DNA from: Pseudomonas baetica
Lineage (GTDB): Bacteria; Pseudomonadota; Gammaproteobacteria; Pseudomonadales; Pseudomonadaceae
Direction: 5' to 3'
Assembly: GCF_002813455.1 (NCBI RefSeq)
Contig: NZ_PHHE01000001.1
Span: 3,647,001 to 3,711,000, forward strand
DNA length: 64,000 nt
Shown piece by piece: positions 40,203 to 48,840 of this stretch (position 1 is the stretch's first letter; each line of letters starts with the position of its first letter). Under the pieces are notes generated by a model, which worked only from the letters and a program-made list of their open reading frames with translations, searched no databases and was not told where the DNA came from. A program made the translations under genes and the position numbers.

Positions 40203-40238
40203 ATATCTGATTTTCGGATATCTGAATTTCAGATATCC
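40203..40238. promoter_or_regulatory. Double palindromic operator of the XRE repressor
   Basis: A perfect 23-bp palindrome at 40216-40238 (arms GGATATCTGAA / TTCAGATATCC around one base), overlapping a second imperfect palindrome ATATCTGAtTTTCgGATAT at 40203-40221. It lies between divergent genes, so it should control both. Confidence 0.75.
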
Positions 40239-40294
40239 TGTTGATGTGCGCGCCGACTCACCCCGTCGAGCGTTTATTGACTAAGGGAATAGAT

Positions 40295-40519
40295 ATGAAG
40301 CTTTACCTTTCACTGTTTCTCGCAGCACTCTGTATGCCAGTCGCCAGTCTCGCAGGAATTTTTGCCATGGAGCTTGGATATGTCCTGAGCTTCCGCCAAG
40401 CGATTGGTGTCGGCGTTCTTGTCGGCTCTGTGATTCTTATCCTCGCCATCATCATGTTCGTGCTAAGCGTCCCATCAACCATGCAGCGTTCGCGCGCCCC
40501 ATCGTGCCGCAGCAATTAA
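40295..40519 (+). CDS. Small two-helix membrane protein
   Basis: A 74-residue protein with two hydrophobic helices (LSLFLAALCMPVASLAGIFA; IGVGVLVGSVILILAIIMFV) and a basic tail. Start at 40295 with AAGGGA six nt upstream; longer reading from 40241 lacks an RBS. It precedes the secreted-protein gene by 14 bp and shares the XRE operator. Possibly a small membrane partner or inhibitor. Confidence 0.65.
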   Translation: MKLYLSLFLAALCMPVASLAGIFAMELGYVLSFRQAIGVGVLVGSVILILAIIMFVLSVPSTMQRSRAPSCRSN

Positions 40520-40533
40520 AGTCAAGGATGACG

Positions 40534-41388
40534 ATGAAAAAGCTCTCAAAGCTTCCGTTGTTGCTGGTTGCTGCCATTGCAAGTGCATCGAGCCCGGTGA
40601 TGGCAAGTCAACCAAACAACGCGAACTCAATGGCATCTAGCTTTTACAATGAACGTCTACAAGAAATGTTAACTACCACTGGCTGGCATTTTGAATCTGC
40701 TACGGATACCAAGCAGATCGCCAGAGAGTTCCGGGCGAATCAAGCAAGGGCAAAGATTCAATTCAGTAAGCCGGGCATTTACCATGGTCGGATCAGCAAA
40801 GTTGTAGTGGATGGTCTCGGCACAAATTTTATCGTTGACCAAGGTCTAGACACCGCTGTCACGGTGCTTTTGGACAAGTATCAAGCGTGGCCATGGAAAA
40901 ACACCGCATCCAAAGCTGAAGTCGGTGGAGTTCAATCAGCCCTAGAGTTCGCGGCGAATTTCAATCCGAATCAGGAAATGTATTTCCAATGCCGTCGAGT
41001 GGAATTTGGATTGGGAATATACCTATCCAACTGCCTCGCCTTCCCGGCATCGATAACCGCAACTAAGCTTGCACCTGAATTGCCACGTAACATTTATGCA
41101 GCCGCAAACTTCGAAGAATTGATCAAAGCCAGAGCCTCGGAAGGTTGGGCGCATCCATTGTCGACACAAAGCAACATGTCCGTAACGTTGGAAATTTTTA
41201 TCGACGTGGACGGGGCTATCGCCTCGGTCAACATTTCCAGATCAAGTGGTAATAAAGCTTACGATAATTCTGTGGTTGCAGCGATCAACAATATTGGTGC
41301 CTTACCCGAGATACAAGGTATCAACTCAAGTAATGAAAAATATCACTCATTCAAAATTTCGCTTACACCATCCGACTTGGCTTTATGA
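40534..41388 (+). CDS. Secreted protein with tRNA_anti-like and TonB/TolA C-terminal-like domains
   Basis: A 284-residue protein. Signal peptide MKKLSKLPLLLVAAIASASS. An OB-fold of the tRNA_anti-like type is suggested at about 60-170 (REFRANQARAKIQFSKPGIY HGRISKVVVDG region, split for length). The C-terminal part (about 205-280) has the TonB_C/TolA-like pattern SVTLEIFIDVDGAIASVNIS followed by RSSGNKAYDNSVVAAINNIG. TolA/TonB C-domains are envelope adaptors that phages and bacteriocins bind, so a decoy or envelope-interaction role is imaginable but unproven. RBS CAAGGATGACG. Confidence 0.65.
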   Translation: MKKLSKLPLLLVAAIASASSPVMASQPNNANSMASSFYNERLQEMLTTTGWHFESATDTKQIAREFRANQARAKIQFSKPGIYHGRISKVVVDGLGTNFIVDQGLDTAVTVLLDKYQAWPWKNTASKAEVGGVQSALEFAANFNPNQEMYFQCRRVEFGLGIYLSNCLAFPASITATKLAPELPRNIYAAANFEELIKARASEGWAHPLSTQSNMSVTLEIFIDVDGAIASVNISRSSGNKAYDNSVVAAINNIGALPEIQGINSSNEKYHSFKISLTPSDLAL

Positions 41389-41560
41389 TTGATACCATGG
41401 TAGATTGATGCAAGGTAGAACACCCCTCCATACATTGCTTCAGCTTAACGTCCTGGAGCCTTTCTGGGCGCAGTTAAGTTGCAGGCGCTACCATCGCACT
41501 ACTAGCGAATCTAAATTCGTTCTGCGTGCTAATAGATGGCTTCCCGGGCATTCAAAAGCA

Positions 41561-42205
41561 TTAGGCTGCCATCATTTCCTCCAGAACTGTTGATTCCTTA
41601 CATTTGGCGAGTAATTTCGAAAAACCGAATCGCCGATGCGACTCGCCAGTACCAAATTGCTTATCCCGGATTTTCGCGAGATAACTCAGATGATGAAAAC
41701 AGTTCGCGAAAGCGTTGTGGTCACCTCGCGTCAATCGATGCTGCTTCGTAAAGTGAACGGTACCACCTGTAAGTTCAATCCAGCGATTTTCAAGCAGCCT
41801 CCATACGCCGGAATGCCCATCACCCGAAATCAGTCCCAAATTGCGCTGCAAGGTCTGGAATGCGAAAAATAAATGGTAATGGGGCTTGCCAAATTCACCA
41901 ACTTCCTTGACCCAGCCGTGAACAAATCGTTTATGGTTGCCCCATGAGTTTGAACCAAGATCAGCTTTGCATTTTTTGATGTATCGACTGAGCTTTGAAT
42001 TTTCCAGCTTATTGTTGTTAACGTGCCCTTCCGGAAAATGCAGATCCAGCCGCACCACCGTAACGCGAGAATGGTATTCTTGCAGATTGGCAATTTGGGT
42101 GTACATCCGATCAAGAATTACTGGATACAGTCCGTAACCCTTGTCTTTATCGGCGTTTACTTTAATTCCTTTGAACGTATCACTGAAGCTTATTTTCATT
42201 TTCAT
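41561..42205 (-). CDS. Inovirus Gp2-like / YagK-YfjJ family protein
   Basis: A 214-residue protein with the features of inovirus Gp2 (YagK/YfjJ C-terminal domain): VVRLDLHFPEGHVNNNK, EVGEFGKPHYHLFFAF (a HUH-like H-Y-H) and CFHHLSYLAKIRDKQFG. In inovirus-like elements this family is linked to replication. No other phage structural gene is evident, so it is probably a remnant or has been co-opted for copying the excised circle. Confidence 0.75.
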   Translation of the reverse strand: MKMKISFSDTFKGIKVNADKDKGYGLYPVILDRMYTQIANLQEYHSRVTVVRLDLHFPEGHVNNNKLENSKLSRYIKKCKADLGSNSWGNHKRFVHGWVKEVGEFGKPHYHLFFAFQTLQRNLGLISGDGHSGVWRLLENRWIELTGGTVHFTKQHRLTRGDHNAFANCFHHLSYLAKIRDKQFGTGESHRRFGFSKLLAKCKESTVLEEMMAA

Positions 42206-42241
42206 CTTTCGTTTTAATTCCCGTTTACCTTGATTGTTTGT

Positions 42242-42406
42242 ATGATGATCGCAATATATAAAATGTTATTCGCTGTTTCATTGGTGTTACTGATTGATAT
42301 TAAAATGGTGCACGCAGCCGTATGCGCTCCAAGCATTGCTGTTGGTGGGGTTCAGAAGGGATTGCGGTCTGACAAAAGAGGTCGCGTCTTGTCGCTGTCC
42401 TCATAG
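42242..42406 (+). CDS. Possible 54-residue secreted peptide
   Basis: Divergent from Gp2, 36 bp away: MMIAIYKMLFAVSLVLLIDI then a likely cleavage (VHAA) and a short basic mature part with one cysteine. No strong RBS. The stretch 42407-42550 holds nothing recognisable. Confidence 0.3.
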   Translation: MMIAIYKMLFAVSLVLLIDIKMVHAAVCAPSIAVGGVQKGLRSDKRGRVLSLSS

Positions 42407-42550
42407 AATAACGCGAGCAAGGCTGATTCTAAACATTGAAGCAAAAAATGTTCGGGTTTGATTCTGGTTCGCTGCGAGCAACATCGCCGGGAGGCGCAGT
42501 TTCAGCGGCCGGAAGGCCTGTCCTGATATGTTTATACCCTTGGAATGCGT

Positions 42551-43960
42551 TTACTGGGTTGTGGGTGGGATGTAGTAAAAATGATTGCTTTTTGCGTATT
42601 GCATTTGAAGGATACTAGAGGGCTTTTGTAAGTCATAAGCCATTCGGGTAAGCAGTCCGCCACCAAGATATCCTATACCAAACTCATCCCCCATTGACAT
42701 TGTTAACGCCTTACCCTTTATATGGATATTCTCAACATCAACTCTTCTAGGGGGTGTAGTTAAGGTTATCATGCTAGGGTATATGCTGTTTGATAGGTCT
42801 AAAAATTTTTCAATATCCAAGCAGGCGACCATGATGATATCGCCTTTGAATATTTCGATCACAAACTCTGTCGGCATGTCTAGAGAGACAAGGGGTCTTG
42901 AAAGTGCGTCGTGAAAGCTGTCAGTTAGATTGTAAATTTTTGACTTGCATTCAATCATGGACATCCATGAGTTAAAGCCAACGTATGCCATTTCAAGGGT
43001 TTTGTACATTCCTACGTATAAGCAGTTATCGATTACTGTTATCGCATAATTTCCGTTTTCTTCAAGTCTTTTGCGACAGTCCATCAACTCATTGATGTAG
43101 AACGTTGGTGTTACTTTGGTTTCTTCGATCTTGAGGTTTAATCCTGTGAGCGAATCTTTTCCTAAGTTGCTACGCAAAGTGCTAGATAGGTTGTTGTTTC
43201 GTTCGATTTGATTTTTTGTTCGTTTCAGTTGTTGTTTGTCTTTGTTGTCAAAGTCGCGTGTTAAGATTTCGTTCGCAATCGCGCAGTTTAAGTTTTGTGC
43301 GATTTGTGCGGTTCGTGTAATTGATGTTCCTTTTTTACCACTCTTTAACTCAATAAAAACTACGCCCGAAGGTGATCGTTTAACAATGTCGCCATGATGA
43401 ACAAATGTTGTGATATCACTCAATATAGCTATTGTTAAAGGGCATTCATTATATTCATCGATGGTGGGTCTAGCATCCTCTATATTTTTGATTGAAAGGT
43501 TATCGCCGGTGTTTTTAATCGGAAGTCTGCGTATCGTAGAGTGCTCGTTGTCCAGTATGCCCCAAACAATAGAATCGACGAATCTTCTAAAGATCAAGTT
43601 TTCTAACTTAAGTTTGCTTATTGTTTTTACTGTGTCTGCTTTTTCTGTCGGAAGGCGCATTTGATGTAAGCGAATTTTTTCTTTTTCTAATGCTTCAATT
43701 TCTCTTAAGTTGTGAATGAGCTTTTCGATTATTAAGTTTTGTGCAAGCTTCCAGCCGTCGTGCACCGCGCCTAAGAATCTTATATTGTTTGATTTGTCAT
43801 CTTTTGAAGGTTTTACCTTGTAAATCCCATGTCCTCTGATCAAATGAATAAGCTTTACAGCCAACTCTCTTGAATCATCCCCGATGATAAGACCTAGACG
43901 GAAAAAGCGTTCAATACCAAGAGGCTGTTTATCACCTTTATTTTGTGTGCCCGTGCCCAT
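42551..43960 (-). CDS. Hypothetical protein with PD-(D/E)xK nuclease-like motif
   Basis: A 469-residue protein. Between about residues 190 and 210 is HHGDIVKRSPSGVVFIELKS, i.e. G-D-(I/V), about ten residues, then E-L-K, the catalytic core pattern of PD-(D/E)xK nucleases; an upstream acidic residue in LSDITTF may complete it. The N-terminal half is helical and charged (LIHNLREIEALEKEKIRLHQ). The C-terminal half has mixed alpha/beta character (FVIEIFKGDIIMVACLDIEK). RBS GGAGGGGAACC. The codon use is more AT-rich than its neighbours. It sits alone at the island's right edge, a typical cargo slot for defence genes. Confidence 0.55.
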   Translation of the reverse strand: MGTGTQNKGDKQPLGIERFFRLGLIIGDDSRELAVKLIHLIRGHGIYKVKPSKDDKSNNIRFLGAVHDGWKLAQNLIIEKLIHNLREIEALEKEKIRLHQMRLPTEKADTVKTISKLKLENLIFRRFVDSIVWGILDNEHSTIRRLPIKNTGDNLSIKNIEDARPTIDEYNECPLTIAILSDITTFVHHGDIVKRSPSGVVFIELKSGKKGTSITRTAQIAQNLNCAIANEILTRDFDNKDKQQLKRTKNQIERNNNLSSTLRSNLGKDSLTGLNLKIEETKVTPTFYINELMDCRKRLEENGNYAITVIDNCLYVGMYKTLEMAYVGFNSWMSMIECKSKIYNLTDSFHDALSRPLVSLDMPTEFVIEIFKGDIIMVACLDIEKFLDLSNSIYPSMITLTTPPRRVDVENIHIKGKALTMSMGDEFGIGYLGGGLLTRMAYDLQKPSSILQMQYAKSNHFYYIPPTTQ

Positions 43961-44040
43961 ACTGGTTCCCCTCCGAATGTTCGGTCAGCGTAGCAGAATG
44001 AATCAGGTGAACGACTGTGGTGTATTGTTGCACGACATCA

Positions 44041-44054
44041 GCAGGTTGTGCGCG
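44041..44054. other. Right attachment junction of island B
   Basis: CATCAGCAG-GTTGTG-CGCGCC, against ACAACAA-GTTGTG-TGATAA at the left junction (31671-31689). The crossover must lie in GTTGTG or the adjoining degenerate repeat. Confidence 0.75.
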
Positions 44055-44683
44055 CCTGCCGCCGCAATCAGCAAAGCGCGTTTGGCTGCCATTTGCCCTT
44101 GCACTTCGTTGAGGTCGGGATAGGGTCTGGCGGCATGGATCAAACCATCCGACACGTAGGGTTCCACTGGCGTATGCCCATTGAAATGCGCCACTGCTTC
44201 CAGCAGATGATCCACCGCAAACACCTTCAACCCTGAAGCCAGACACGCCTCCTCGGCATTCGCCCGAGGCACCACCAGCGCACGCCCGGCCTTGCGCGCC
44301 GCCAGTGCCGCCGGCAACACCCCGCGCACCGGCCGCACGGCACCGGACAACGCCAGCTCACCTAGGCATTCCACCTCATCCAGCGTCAGACACGGCACCT
44401 GCACACTCGCCGACAGAATCCCCAAGGCAATCGCCAGATCAAACCGCCCGCCATCCTTGGGCAGATCCGCCGGCGCCAGATTCAAAGTGATCCGCCGCGC
44501 CGGAAACTGCAGCCCGGAATTGATGATCGCACTGCGCACCCGATCCTTGCTCTCTTTCACCGCCGCCTCGGGCAGACCGACCATAGTCAGCGAAGGCAGG
44601 CCGTTGGCCAGATGGACTTCGACAGTAACGGCGGGAGCATCCACGCCAATCTGGGCGCGACTGTGGACGATGGAGAGAGACAT
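44045..44683 (-). pseudogene. comM: comM, N-terminal fragment
   Basis: The first 211-213 codons of ComM (MSLSIVHSRAQIGVDAPAVT ... QMAAKRALLIAAAGAHNLL), covering the N-terminal ChlI-like domain and ending just before Walker A. The frame runs on to 44003 through island sequence (MSCNNTPQSFT). It retains its own start (RBS AGGAACGACC) and so could still make a truncated ~227-residue protein without ATPase motifs. Confidence 0.95.
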
Positions 44684-44780
44684 GGTCGTTCCTTGAGCTG
44701 AATCGGGGAGCCGCTTCCTGCGGGTTTTTTAAGGGTAGTTGGGAGAACGAATGCAGGTGACACGGACGCGAGGGTAAACC

Positions 44781-46140
44781 GGGGGTGTCAGAAATTTTGT
44801 GTTCGGGCATAACATGAGTAAGAGGTGCATGTATGCCAACCAAAAAGAAACCCCTGCGTGACCTACCAAAAATCCCCAAGGAGCTGCTCGAAGAGTTCGG
44901 TGAGGGGCTGATTACCGCAGAGGCTATTGAAGACGCTTCTGCGGCCTTCAAGAAGGCCTTGATTGAGCGAGCATTGAGTGCCGAGCTCGGTCACCACCTG
45001 GGGTATCCGCCGGGCGCGCAGCGCCCAGAGGATGAAACCAACCAGCGCAATGGCAAAACGGGCAAGACGATTTTGACGGGGGATGGCCCGCTGCGGCTGG
45101 AGATTCCCCGTGATCGGGATGGCAGTTTTGCCCCCATTCTGATCCCCAAGCATGAGCGGCGTTACACCGGTTTTGATGACAAGATCATCGCCATGTATGC
45201 CCGAGGCATGACCGTTCGAGAAATCCGCGCTTTCCTCTCTGAGCAATACGGGACGGACGTTTCCCATGACTTCATCAGCTCAGTCACGCACGAGGTGATG
45301 GAGGAAATTGGTGCGTGGCAACAGCGACCGCTTGAGCCGATGTACCCAGTCATTTTCTTCGATGCGCTGCGGGTCAAGATCCGAGAAGAAGGCCTTGTCC
45401 GCAACAAGGCGATTTACTTGGCGCTGGGTGTTTTACCCGATGGAACGCGCGATATTCTTGGTATCTGGATCGAAAACACCGAGGGTGCGAAGTTCTGGAT
45501 GAAGGTCTTCAACGACCTCAAGACCCGCGGCGTAGAGGACGTGCTGATCGCCGTGACTGACGGTCTCAAAGGCATGCCAGAGGCGCTAAGCGCAGTATTT
45601 CCGGCAACAACGCTGCAAACATGCATCGTCCACTTGATCCGCAACAGCCTCGATTACGCGGCGTGGGACAAGCGCCGTGAGCTGGCCAAGGCGCTAAAAC
45701 CGATCTATCAAGCCATCAACGCAGAAGCGGCTGAGGAAGCACTGGATGCCTTTGAAAATGGCCCTTGGGGTAAGCAATACCCAACGGTGGTGGCGGCCTG
45801 GAGACGAGCCTGGGATCGAGTGATTCCATTTTTTGTCTTCCCGCCTGCCATTCGAAAAGTGATCTATACGACCAACGCTATCGAAAGCATCAACGCTCAG
45901 CTACGCAAGATCATCAAGACCCGGGGCCACTTCCCGACGGATGACGCAGCGACCAAGCTGATCTGGCTTGGGCTGCGTAACATCACGGCAAACTGGGGCT
46001 CGGCGGCTCATGACTGGAAGAGTGCGATGAACCAATTTGCGATTCTGTACGGAGATCGATTTATCAGGCCGACCTGGTAAAACCCGGCCTGCCTGACGGC
46101 AGGCCATTACCGGCCCGCACACAAAAAATCTGACACTCTC
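44781..46140 (+). mobile_element. IS256-family element, copy 1 (1360 bp)
   Basis: Ends GGGGGTGTCAGA and TCTGACACTCTC, imperfect inverted repeats, flanked by the 8-bp duplication GGTAAACC (44773-44780, 46141-46148). Inserted about 100 bp upstream of the comM start. Confidence 0.95.
44833..46080 (+). CDS. IS256-family transposase, copy 1
   Basis: A 415-residue Mutator-like DDE transposase: QRNGKTGKTILTGDGPLRLE, VIFFDALRVKIREEGLVRNK (first Asp), DVLIAVTDGLKGMPEALSAV (second Asp, followed by the C..H pair in LQTCIVHLIRNSLDYA) and VIYTTNAIESINAQLRKIIK (Glu). Length is normal and the gene looks intact. The amino-acid sequence is identical to the copy at 47525. Confidence 0.97.
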   Translation: MPTKKKPLRDLPKIPKELLEEFGEGLITAEAIEDASAAFKKALIERALSAELGHHLGYPPGAQRPEDETNQRNGKTGKTILTGDGPLRLEIPRDRDGSFAPILIPKHERRYTGFDDKIIAMYARGMTVREIRAFLSEQYGTDVSHDFISSVTHEVMEEIGAWQQRPLEPMYPVIFFDALRVKIREEGLVRNKAIYLALGVLPDGTRDILGIWIENTEGAKFWMKVFNDLKTRGVEDVLIAVTDGLKGMPEALSAVFPATTLQTCIVHLIRNSLDYAAWDKRRELAKALKPIYQAINAEAAEEALDAFENGPWGKQYPTVVAAWRRAWDRVIPFFVFPPAIRKVIYTTNAIESINAQLRKIIKTRGHFPTDDAATKLIWLGLRNITANWGSAAHDWKSAMNQFAILYGDRFIRPTW

Positions 46141-46198
46141 GGTAAACCTTCACTGGATGTTGCCAAGGTGCCCTCCCAAGTTCAGTAGAGGCGCCACA

Positions 46199-46396
46199 TT
46201 AGTTTTCTTGTTTGGGATTTTTTATTTGGCTTCCTCCCCCGGCCAGCCAACCATCCGGTTCGAGTTCTTTGCCGTACTTGGCCGCTACCTCAATAAAACG
46301 ACGCTGATTGGCTGAAATACCTCCGGCTAACCGAAGTGCTTCAGCGTGATATCCAACAATCTGTTCTAGCTTTGCCCTTCTCTTTTTGTCTTTCAT
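46199..46396 (-). CDS. Small hypothetical protein (65 aa)
   Basis: A basic peptide (MKDKKRRAKLEQIVGYHAEA ... RRFIEVAAKYGKELEPDGWL). The ATG at 46396 has CGAGGCCTC upstream. No domain recognised; GC content and RBS favour a genuine gene. Confidence 0.5.
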   Translation of the reverse strand: MKDKKRRAKLEQIVGYHAEALRLAGGISANQRRFIEVAAKYGKELEPDGWLAGGGSQIKNPKQEN

Positions 46397-46600
46397 TGAG
46401 GCCTCGTTTTTTGGGTGACAGATGCTTGGTTGGCCACCGTAGTACAAGGAGGAAGAGTCGCCTAATCAGGCGCAGACGCTGATTTTTGTAGGGCCATGCC
46501 CTAATGGTTGTAGGACGCCGGCGAAAGGGTTTCGACGGTCTTGTATCGCGGAGTCGGATGCTCCAGTTTGCCCGCTCAATGCAGTCTCTGAAGACGAGAA

Positions 46601-46870
46601 ATGAACCGCAATGGTATGCGCCCGATTCATCCGGGCGAGGTTCTGAATAAGGAATTCATGGAGCCGTTGGGCATGACTGTCATGGATCTGGCCATGCCCA
46701 TGAACTGGCCGGAAAGTGAGATCGAAAAGCTTGTGAAGTGCCAGCTGAGGATCTGCGCAGATCTGGCAATCAGACTTGCTGTTCATCTCAAGACTACGCC
46801 TGAGTTCTGGATGAATCTTCAGTCGACTTATGATTTGCGCAGGGCCCAGCTCAGGCAGGCGGGCTTATAG
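46601..46870 (+). CDS. HigA-like antitoxin, apparently orphan
   Basis: An 89-residue VapI/HigA-type protein: MRPIHPGEVLNKEFMEPLGM at the N-terminus and the family's end LAVHLKTTPEFWMNLQSTYDL. The HTH recognition region (DLAMPMNWPESEIEKLVKCQ) is diverged. A HigB toxin normally lies directly upstream, but 46448-46600 shows no HigB reading frame. It overlaps the convergent Bro-N gene by six bases. Confidence 0.8.
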   Translation: MNRNGMRPIHPGEVLNKEFMEPLGMTVMDLAMPMNWPESEIEKLVKCQLRICADLAIRLAVHLKTTPEFWMNLQSTYDLRRAQLRQAGL

Positions 46871-47392
46871 CGACTGCAGCATCCGCGAAGCTCTTTTCCA
46901 CCAAGGCCCCGTTATTGGGCGCTTTGGCTCTTCACGTTCCACCACCATCAACGGCACATCCTGCAACCGTATCCACGGCTGGTTATTCCAGTGCAATAAA
47001 CTCAACGTCATGTCCGGCCAATTGAGCAGGCTCAGGTGTGGGCGTTCGGTTGTGGTGGGGTGTTGGGCGTCGCGCAGGGTGGGGATGACTTGGTGGGTGA
47101 GCCATTCGCGCAGGGCTCGGTATTCGGGGCAGTAGTGGTAGACGAGGAGGGCATAGATGCCGGATTCGCTGATCAGCAGGGTGTTTTCGATCTGGTTGTG
47201 GATGAGGGTTTTGCGGGTTTGGTATTGGTCTGAGTCGAGTTTTCGCAGCATGCGTTCGTTGAGGTAGATGTGCAGCAGGCGACTCAGGTCTCGGGCGCAG
47301 AACCAGGGTTGGTTCTGGATCAGGAGGGCGTGGAGGGGGAGTTTGTGGCGGGTGAAGATGTGCGGGGTCAGATAAGTCTCTTCTTGATTCAT
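46865..47392 (-). CDS. Bro-N domain protein (phage antirepressor-like)
   Basis: A 175-residue protein with a Bro-N/antirepressor fold: QPWFCARDLSRLLHIYLNER, TLLISESGIYALLVYHYCPE and EYRALREWLTHQVIPTLRDA. A diverged second segment follows (QPWIRLQDVPLMVVEREEPK), perhaps a half-repeat, since NQPWF/NQPWI recur. Start at 47392 with AGAGGAACTGCTCA upstream. An IS256 copy has inserted 80 bp upstream, separating it from hairpin-rich leader DNA. Usually an inducer or DNA-binding modulator of prophages; here isolated. Confidence 0.8.
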   Translation of the reverse strand: MNQEETYLTPHIFTRHKLPLHALLIQNQPWFCARDLSRLLHIYLNERMLRKLDSDQYQTRKTLIHNQIENTLLISESGIYALLVYHYCPEYRALREWLTHQVIPTLRDAQHPTTTERPHLSLLNWPDMTLSLLHWNNQPWIRLQDVPLMVVEREEPKRPITGPWWKRASRMLQSL

Positions 47393-47424
47393 TGAGCAGT
47401 TCCTCTTGCTTAAGGGGCTGCCCT

Positions 47425-47444
47425 CAATCGTCGCCAAACGATTG
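47425..47444 (-). repeat. Hairpin with CGCCAA loop upstream of Bro-N
   Basis: CAATCGT-CGCCAA-ACGATTG, seven-bp stem. A second hairpin with the same six-base loop, CGGGT-CGCCAA-ACCCG, lies at 48951-48966 on the other side of the IS256 copy. Confidence 0.6.
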
Positions 47445-47472
47445 GGTGGCAGTTGTACGCGGGTTGGCGAAC

Positions 47473-48832
47473 GGGGGTGTCAGAAATTTTGTGTTCGGGC
47501 ATAACATGAGTAAGAGGTGCATGTATGCCAACCAAAAAGAAACCCCTGCGTGACCTACCAAAAATCCCCAAGGAGCTGCTCGAAGAGTTCGGTGAGGGGC
47601 TGATTACCGCAGAGGCTATTGAAGACGCTTCTGCGGCCTTCAAGAAGGCCTTGATTGAGCGAGCATTGAGTGCCGAGCTCGGTCACCACCTGGGGTATCC
47701 GCCGGGCGCGCAGCGCCCAGAGGATGAAACCAACCAGCGCAATGGCAAAACGGGCAAGACGATTTTGACGGGGGATGGCCCGCTGCGGCTGGAGATTCCC
47801 CGTGATCGGGATGGCAGTTTTGCCCCCATTCTGATCCCCAAGCATGAGCGGCGTTACACCGGTTTTGATGACAAGATCATCGCCATGTATGCCCGAGGCA
47901 TGACCGTTCGAGAAATCCGCGCTTTCCTCTCTGAGCAATACGGGACGGACGTTTCCCATGACTTCATCAGCTCAGTCACGCACGAGGTGATGGAGGAAAT
48001 TGGTGCGTGGCAACAGCGACCGCTTGAGCCGATGTACCCAGTCATTTTCTTCGATGCGCTGCGGGTCAAGATCCGAGAAGAAGGCCTTGTCCGCAACAAG
48101 GCGATTTACTTGGCGCTGGGTGTTTTACCCGATGGAACGCGCGATATTCTTGGTATCTGGATCGAAAACACCGAGGGTGCGAAGTTCTGGATGAAGGTCT
48201 TCAACGACCTCAAGACCCGCGGCGTAGAGGACGTGCTGATCGCCGTGACTGACGGTCTCAAAGGCATGCCAGAGGCGCTAAGCGCAGTATTTCCGGCAAC
48301 AACGCTGCAAACATGCATCGTCCACTTGATCCGCAACAGCCTCGATTACGCGGCGTGGGACAAGCGCCGTGAGCTGGCCAAGGCGCTAAAACCGATCTAT
48401 CAAGCCATCAACGCAGAAGCGGCTGAGGAAGCACTGGATGCCTTTGAAAATGGCCCTTGGGGTAAGCAATACCCAACGGTGGTGGCGGCCTGGAGACGAG
48501 CCTGGGATCGAGTGATTCCATTTTTTGTCTTCCCGCCTGCCATTCGAAAAGTGATCTATACGACCAACGCTATCGAAAGCATCAACGCTCAGCTACGCAA
48601 GATCATCAAGACCCGGGGCCACTTCCCGACGGATGACGCAGCGACCAAGCTGATCTGGCTTGGGCTGCGTAACATCACGGCAAACTGGGGCTCGGCGGCT
48701 CATGACTGGAAGAGTGCGATGAACCAATTTGCGATTCTGTACGGAGATCGATTTATCAGGCCGACCTGGTAAAACCCGGCCTGCCTGACGGCAGGCCATT
48801 ACCGGCCCGCACACAAAAAATCTGACACTCTC
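47473..48832 (+). mobile_element. IS256-family element, copy 2 (1360 bp)
   Basis: Same ends as copy 1, with 8-bp duplication TGGCGAAC (47465-47472, 48833-48840). The two copies are direct repeats 2.7 kb apart, so the 46141-47472 segment between them could be deleted by recombination. Confidence 0.95.
47525..48772 (+). CDS. IS256-family transposase, copy 2
   Basis: A 415-residue Mutator-family transposase identical in protein sequence to the first copy at 44833, with all three catalytic blocks intact. Identity points to a recent duplication. Confidence 0.97.
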   Translation: MPTKKKPLRDLPKIPKELLEEFGEGLITAEAIEDASAAFKKALIERALSAELGHHLGYPPGAQRPEDETNQRNGKTGKTILTGDGPLRLEIPRDRDGSFAPILIPKHERRYTGFDDKIIAMYARGMTVREIRAFLSEQYGTDVSHDFISSVTHEVMEEIGAWQQRPLEPMYPVIFFDALRVKIREEGLVRNKAIYLALGVLPDGTRDILGIWIENTEGAKFWMKVFNDLKTRGVEDVLIAVTDGLKGMPEALSAVFPATTLQTCIVHLIRNSLDYAAWDKRRELAKALKPIYQAINAEAAEEALDAFENGPWGKQYPTVVAAWRRAWDRVIPFFVFPPAIRKVIYTTNAIESINAQLRKIIKTRGHFPTDDAATKLIWLGLRNITANWGSAAHDWKSAMNQFAILYGDRFIRPTW

Positions 48833-48840
48833 TGGCGAAC

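Noticed and set aside
44045..44683. Intact short chelatase-like gene
   Set aside because: It is the N-terminal part of comM; the downstream residues come from island DNA and the ATPase motifs are 12 kb away.
46448..46600. HigB toxin gene upstream of HigA
   Set aside because: No frame with HigB motifs could be found on the plus strand.
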